Positions 5,176-7,557 of a stretch of DNA of 7,557 nt are shown here, in pieces; within the stretch, counting starts at the first letter, position 1; every line of letters begins with the position of its first letter. Origin of the DNA: Dehalococcoidia bacterium (GTDB lineage Bacteria; Chloroflexota; Dehalococcoidia; UBA3495); the NCBI GenBank assembly GCA_002730485.1, contig PCAH01000117.1, positions 1 to 7,557 on the forward strand, written 5' to 3'. The translations under genes were made by a program, and so were the position numbers. Under the pieces are notes generated by a model that saw only the letters and a program-made list of their open reading frames with translations, made no database searches and was not told the origin of the DNA.

Positions 5176-6152
5176 CAGTGACCCTCCTGGGGGCGGGGGT
5201 GTTCAACATCAAACTTGGCGTGGGCAACCAGTTCCTGCAGCCGCTTCTCGCGGTCGTTGCGACCAACGAACTTGCCGATCTTCTCATCGAGAGCAGCGGA
5301 CCAGCGGAACACGGAGTCGTCTCGATAGTTTTGTCGGAACAGAGAGCAGGCGAAGGCGTACAGGGCGTTCGATCTGTCTTCCTGAACGTCGCCGTCCCAT
5401 ATTTGTCTGGCTATAAACTTGAAGTTTTTGTCGTCTCGGCCTTTGATCCCGCCGACACCCGTCTCGTTGAGGAACTCGTTTACTTTCCTAACGTGGCGTT
5501 CACGGTATAGCGAGTGAACAGTTTGTATCGAGTACGTTGCCGCACGGGTCGCCCATGCTGTCTCGGTGAACTTCTCCAACGACAACGGGTTGTCGTCCGT
5601 GTCAAGCACCTCTTGTCGACCTGGGTTTCGCATGTTCGGGTACGGCAGCAGCAAGCAGTTGCCATACCCCTGCCCCTCCAGTGTTGTTTGTTTCGGGTAC
5701 ACCTCGACGGTTGGTACGTCAACCATTTCACATGCACCAATCACTGATTCCCTGGCTAGTGTCGCTGGTATTGGTTTCTGTAGGTACACCCAGATGTGGA
5801 ATCCTTTCGAGCGGGAACGCTCAATGAATGCTGTTACTCCAAACTTGTGAAGCAACGTTCGGAGGTTGCGGGCGTGGACAATGTCCCCTTCGCCTTCGTC
5901 GAGATCGACGGCACACCAGTTGACATGCCATACCCCTGGCCTGTCGTCCATGAGGAACAACGGGTACACCCCGATGGGCGGCTCGTCGTCCAGGTGGTCT
6001 CTGATGGTGTCCTCGTAGGGTTCACCCTCGGCGTCGAGTGGTTCCCCGTTGACGCCGACGTAGGGGCGGATGCCGCCGTAGTTGACGGCGATCCGCCCGC
6101 CCGCGTGGAGGGCAGCAAACGTTTCGACGGTGTTGTCGGTTACGGCGCCCAT
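5175..6152 (-). CDS. Archaeo-eukaryotic-type primase-polymerase (TOTE-like motifs)
   Basis: This 325-residue protein should make primers, and perhaps extend them, for phage DNA replication. The AEP signature is clear. The metal-binding strand AVDLD has D83 and D85. ERSRSKGFHIWVY (111-123) carries the sxH-type motif ending in H119. PIPA and LAR follow at 128-134. EVYPKQ (150-155) supplies a probable third carboxylate, E150. GYGNCLLLPY (162-171) matches the GfGNLIALPLQ-like stretch I know from TOTE-conflict-type primases. Residues about 235-315 are helical and resemble a PriCT-type C-terminal domain, including an ACSLFRQ helix (268-274). No helicase domain is fused; the helicase is the preceding gene, with a 13-base overlap. 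The ATG at 6152 is the only early start codon and has no visible Shine-Dalgarno, so coupling to the helicase gene is likely. The family is clear; whether it also acts as the replicative polymerase is unknown. Confidence 0.88.
   Translation of the reverse strand: MGAVTDNTVETFAALHAGGRIAVNYGGIRPYVGVNGEPLDAEGEPYEDTIRDHLDDEPPIGVYPLFLMDDRPGVWHVNWCAVDLDEGEGDIVHARNLRTLLHKFGVTAFIERSRSKGFHIWVYLQKPIPATLARESVIGACEMVDVPTVEVYPKQTTLEGQGYGNCLLLPYPNMRNPGRQEVLDTDDNPLSLEKFTETAWATRAATYSIQTVHSLYRERHVRKVNEFLNETGVGGIKGRDDKNFKFIARQIWDGDVQEDRSNALYAFACSLFRQNYRDDSVFRWSAALDEKIGKFVGRNDREKRLQELVAHAKFDVEHPRPQEGH
5183..5188 (-). promoter_or_regulatory. Consensus Shine-Dalgarno for rusA
   Basis: AGGAGG on the minus strand lies seven bases before the ATG at 5175, inside the final codons of the primase gene. 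It is the most canonical ribosome-binding site in the window and fixes the rusA start. Confidence 0.8.
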
Positions 6153-7111
6153 AGGTTATTTGTTGGTACGTCTGCGTCGTAGTACTCGCGAACCATGCCG
6201 CAGCGCGGGTCCATGAAGTAGTCGATGGGTGGGTTAGTTATTTCACACGGTGGGCGTTTGTTCTTGCACAGGTCGAGACTAACTGATACGGAATGGATGC
6301 GTCGTTCGTGTTCCTCCAACTTCGGGTTGTCTCGTTTGCGAAACACATTCAACTGGAGGATGGCGTACTCGTCGGCGTTGAACTTGCCGTCATCCATCCC
6401 CCTTGACGATCCACGGGTGGAACTTTTCCCCGATTGGTGAACCAGCCCAACGGGCAGGTTCTCCGTTTCCGCCCACTCCTTGACACCTTTCAGTACCGAC
6501 GACACGCCTTCGTATCCTGATGCCATCGGCAACTGTTCAAGGAAGTCGATCATCACGAACCTGGGGCGGATCTGCCAGTAGTCCTCGCACTCGGCGAGGG
6601 CTATCGACATTTCATCGAACGGCATTGCCGACGGGAATATCTTCACTCTGTCCAGTAGCGGCTTTGCCGACTCGATGTGCTGCAGGTAGGCGGGGTCGGA
6701 TGACTGCAGGCCCCGCTCGACATCCTCCAGGTTTTGGAGATGCAGCAAAGCGTACAGTTTCGACACGACGAGGATCTCTGGTTCATCTGGTGTGAAGATG
6801 ACGGCACGAAAGTCTTCGTCCTGTTGAAGGTTCTTGGCGATGGACGAGAGCAGCACTGCGGACTTGCCGCTGTGTGCCCGTCCTGTGACGACGAGAACAT
6901 CGGAGGGCCACACGCCTCGCATCCGTTGGTCGATCTCTGCGAGACCCAAGAAGAACCTGTCGTGGCTGCCTGCGGCGTACTCGATCCACCTGTCGACGGC
7001 CTTGTGGGTGGGGCGGAAGAACCTGTAGTCGGCACCCGTGGGGCGGAGATTGACACCTTCCAAACGGGCATCAATCTCCGCCTCACTAAGAGCGACGGGG
7101 GTAGCCGTCAC
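6140..7111 (-). CDS. DnaB-like replicative DNA helicase (RecA fold)
   Basis: This is a 323-residue protein if the GTG at 7111 is used. The RecA-type ATPase core shows Walker A GRAHSGKS (77-84), a strand ending TPDEP (107-111) where DnaB proteins have the catalytic Glu, Walker B FVMIDF (185-190), and LVHQ (223-226) at the position of the DnaB Ser-Gln sensor. KNKRPP (283-288) resembles the arginine-finger loop KNR-x-G. The roughly 65 residues before the core are too short for a full DnaB N-terminal domain. The protein likely unwinds DNA as a hexamer and works with the adjacent primase. Start choice: GTG at 7111 overlaps the upstream stop by four bases (GTGA). The alternative GTG at 7156 has GAGG seven bases upstream but would add 15 Gly/Pro/Arg residues that look like out-of-frame sequence. 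Either is possible. Confidence 0.85.
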   Translation of the reverse strand: MTATPVALSEAEIDARLEGVNLRPTGADYRFFRPTHKAVDRWIEYAAGSHDRFFLGLAEIDQRMRGVWPSDVLVVTGRAHSGKSAVLLSSIAKNLQQDEDFRAVIFTPDEPEILVVSKLYALLHLQNLEDVERGLQSSDPAYLQHIESAKPLLDRVKIFPSAMPFDEMSIALAECEDYWQIRPRFVMIDFLEQLPMASGYEGVSSVLKGVKEWAETENLPVGLVHQSGKSSTRGSSRGMDDGKFNADEYAILQLNVFRKRDNPKLEEHERRIHSVSVSLDLCKNKRPPCEITNPPIDYFMDPRCGMVREYYDADVPTNNLWAP

Positions 7112-7557
7112 CGCCCGTAGGCGTAAGCCTGGAGGGCCTCTCGGCGGGCCTCCCACTGGAAGTCCTCAGCGTCGGCCTGGGTCTTGCCGTTGGCCTGATC
7201 CCACACCTTCAACGGCACGTTCGAGTCGCCGTCGTTGACCCACAAGCCAACGTTGTCGCCGACCTGCACACCGATGTGCTGCAACGCTTCCTTCCGAACA
7301 GAGAAGTTCGGGAAGTTCTTCCCGCTCTTCGCCGTGTCGGTGGTGCCGTCGGCATGTTCTTTGACTTCGTACACGACGGTGGCACCGCCCTGTCCGTCAG
7401 ACCACTCGTTGGGTTGAAATGCCAGCAGGTTCCACGCTGCCTGCTTCTCAGCAGCCGCCTTGCCGACACAGAAGTCGACACGGGGGTACACCTTGCCGCC
7501 CCCACCTACTGCCAGAACGGGGGCAGCGGCTGGGGCAACGGGAGGCGCCTGGGCCGA
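7108..7557 (-). CDS. Unrecognised protein upstream of the helicase, N-terminus beyond the window
   Basis: The frame is open from the right edge to the TGA at 7110-7108, giving 149 visible residues. A GTG at 7491 could be read as a start. However, the sequence before it is in frame, stop-free and encodes an Ala/Pro/Val-rich stretch followed by four glycines, which looks like an interdomain linker. I therefore treat the gene as continuing off the window. After the linker comes a domain of about 125 residues: a helix with GKAAAEKQAAWNLL (32-45), then a probably beta-rich middle (60-118) with VVYEV, NFSVRKEAL and VGLWVNDGD, ending in a charged helix (EDFQWEARREALQAYA). No catalytic motif is evident. 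As the gene just before helicase and primase it may be a DNA-binding or replication accessory protein, for example a single-strand-binding or loader-type factor, but nothing in the sequence proves this. Confidence 0.65.
   Translation of the reverse strand, partial: SAQAPPVAPAAAPVLAVGGGGKVYPRVDFCVGKAAAEKQAAWNLLAFQPNEWSDGQGGATVVYEVKEHADGTTDTAKSGKNFPNFSVRKEALQHIGVQVGDNVGLWVNDGDSNVPLKVWDQANGKTQADAEDFQWEARREALQAYAYGR

Noticed and set aside
4919..5416. 165-codon plus-strand open frame across rusA and the primase gene
   Set aside because: It spans the junction of two well-supported opposing genes, has no matching family pattern, and its second half is Arg/Ser-rich noise.
6725..6739. CTCCA...TGGAG inverted repeat in the helicase gene
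   Set aside because: Only 5 bp with a 5-base loop, no association with a start or stop; expected by chance.

Overview
The window is a very gene-dense piece of a tailed double-stranded DNA phage (or prophage) genome. By my reading only 27 bases between genes are non-coding: 3175-3190 and 3359-3369. There are no tRNA or rRNA genes, CRISPR arrays or insertion sequences. The G+C content is moderate (about half in the lines I counted by hand). The lysis genes, and an endonuclease-like protein whose motif pattern I remember from actinobacterial phages, suggest an actinobacterial host. That host call is inference and could be wrong.

Left arm, plus strand, 1-3860 (late genes). The arm begins inside a very large protein that is open at the left edge, most likely a virion-associated (internal or tail) protein. 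A lysis cassette follows: an N-acetylmuramoyl-L-alanine amidase endolysin with a C-terminal peptidoglycan-binding domain, a 55-residue protein of unknown function, a 52-residue two-helix holin resembling the r1t family, and a strongly acidic 110-residue protein whose start overlaps the holin stop (TAATG).

Right arm, minus strand, 7557-3849 (replication and recombination genes). Seven genes overlap end to start with no free base between them. In transcription order they are: a protein truncated by the right edge, a DnaB/RecA-fold helicase, an archaeo-eukaryotic-type primase-polymerase with motifs like those of TOTE-type primases, a RusA-type Holliday junction resolvase, a 49-residue protein, a PD-(D/E)XK-like putative nuclease, and a helix-turn-helix protein resembling sigma-70 region 4. 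Helicase plus primase would start DNA synthesis, RusA and the nuclease-like protein would process branched or recombining DNA, and the HTH protein may regulate transcription.

The arms converge tail to tail and their last genes overlap by 12 bases (3849-3860), with no convincing terminator there. Three further signals stand out. A bulged 16-bp hairpin lies inside the lysis cassette (3273-3311). An 11-bp bulged hairpin sits two bases upstream of the HTH start codon and probably forces translational coupling (4259-4285). The plus strand is G+T-rich on both sides of the convergence point, even though gene orientation flips.
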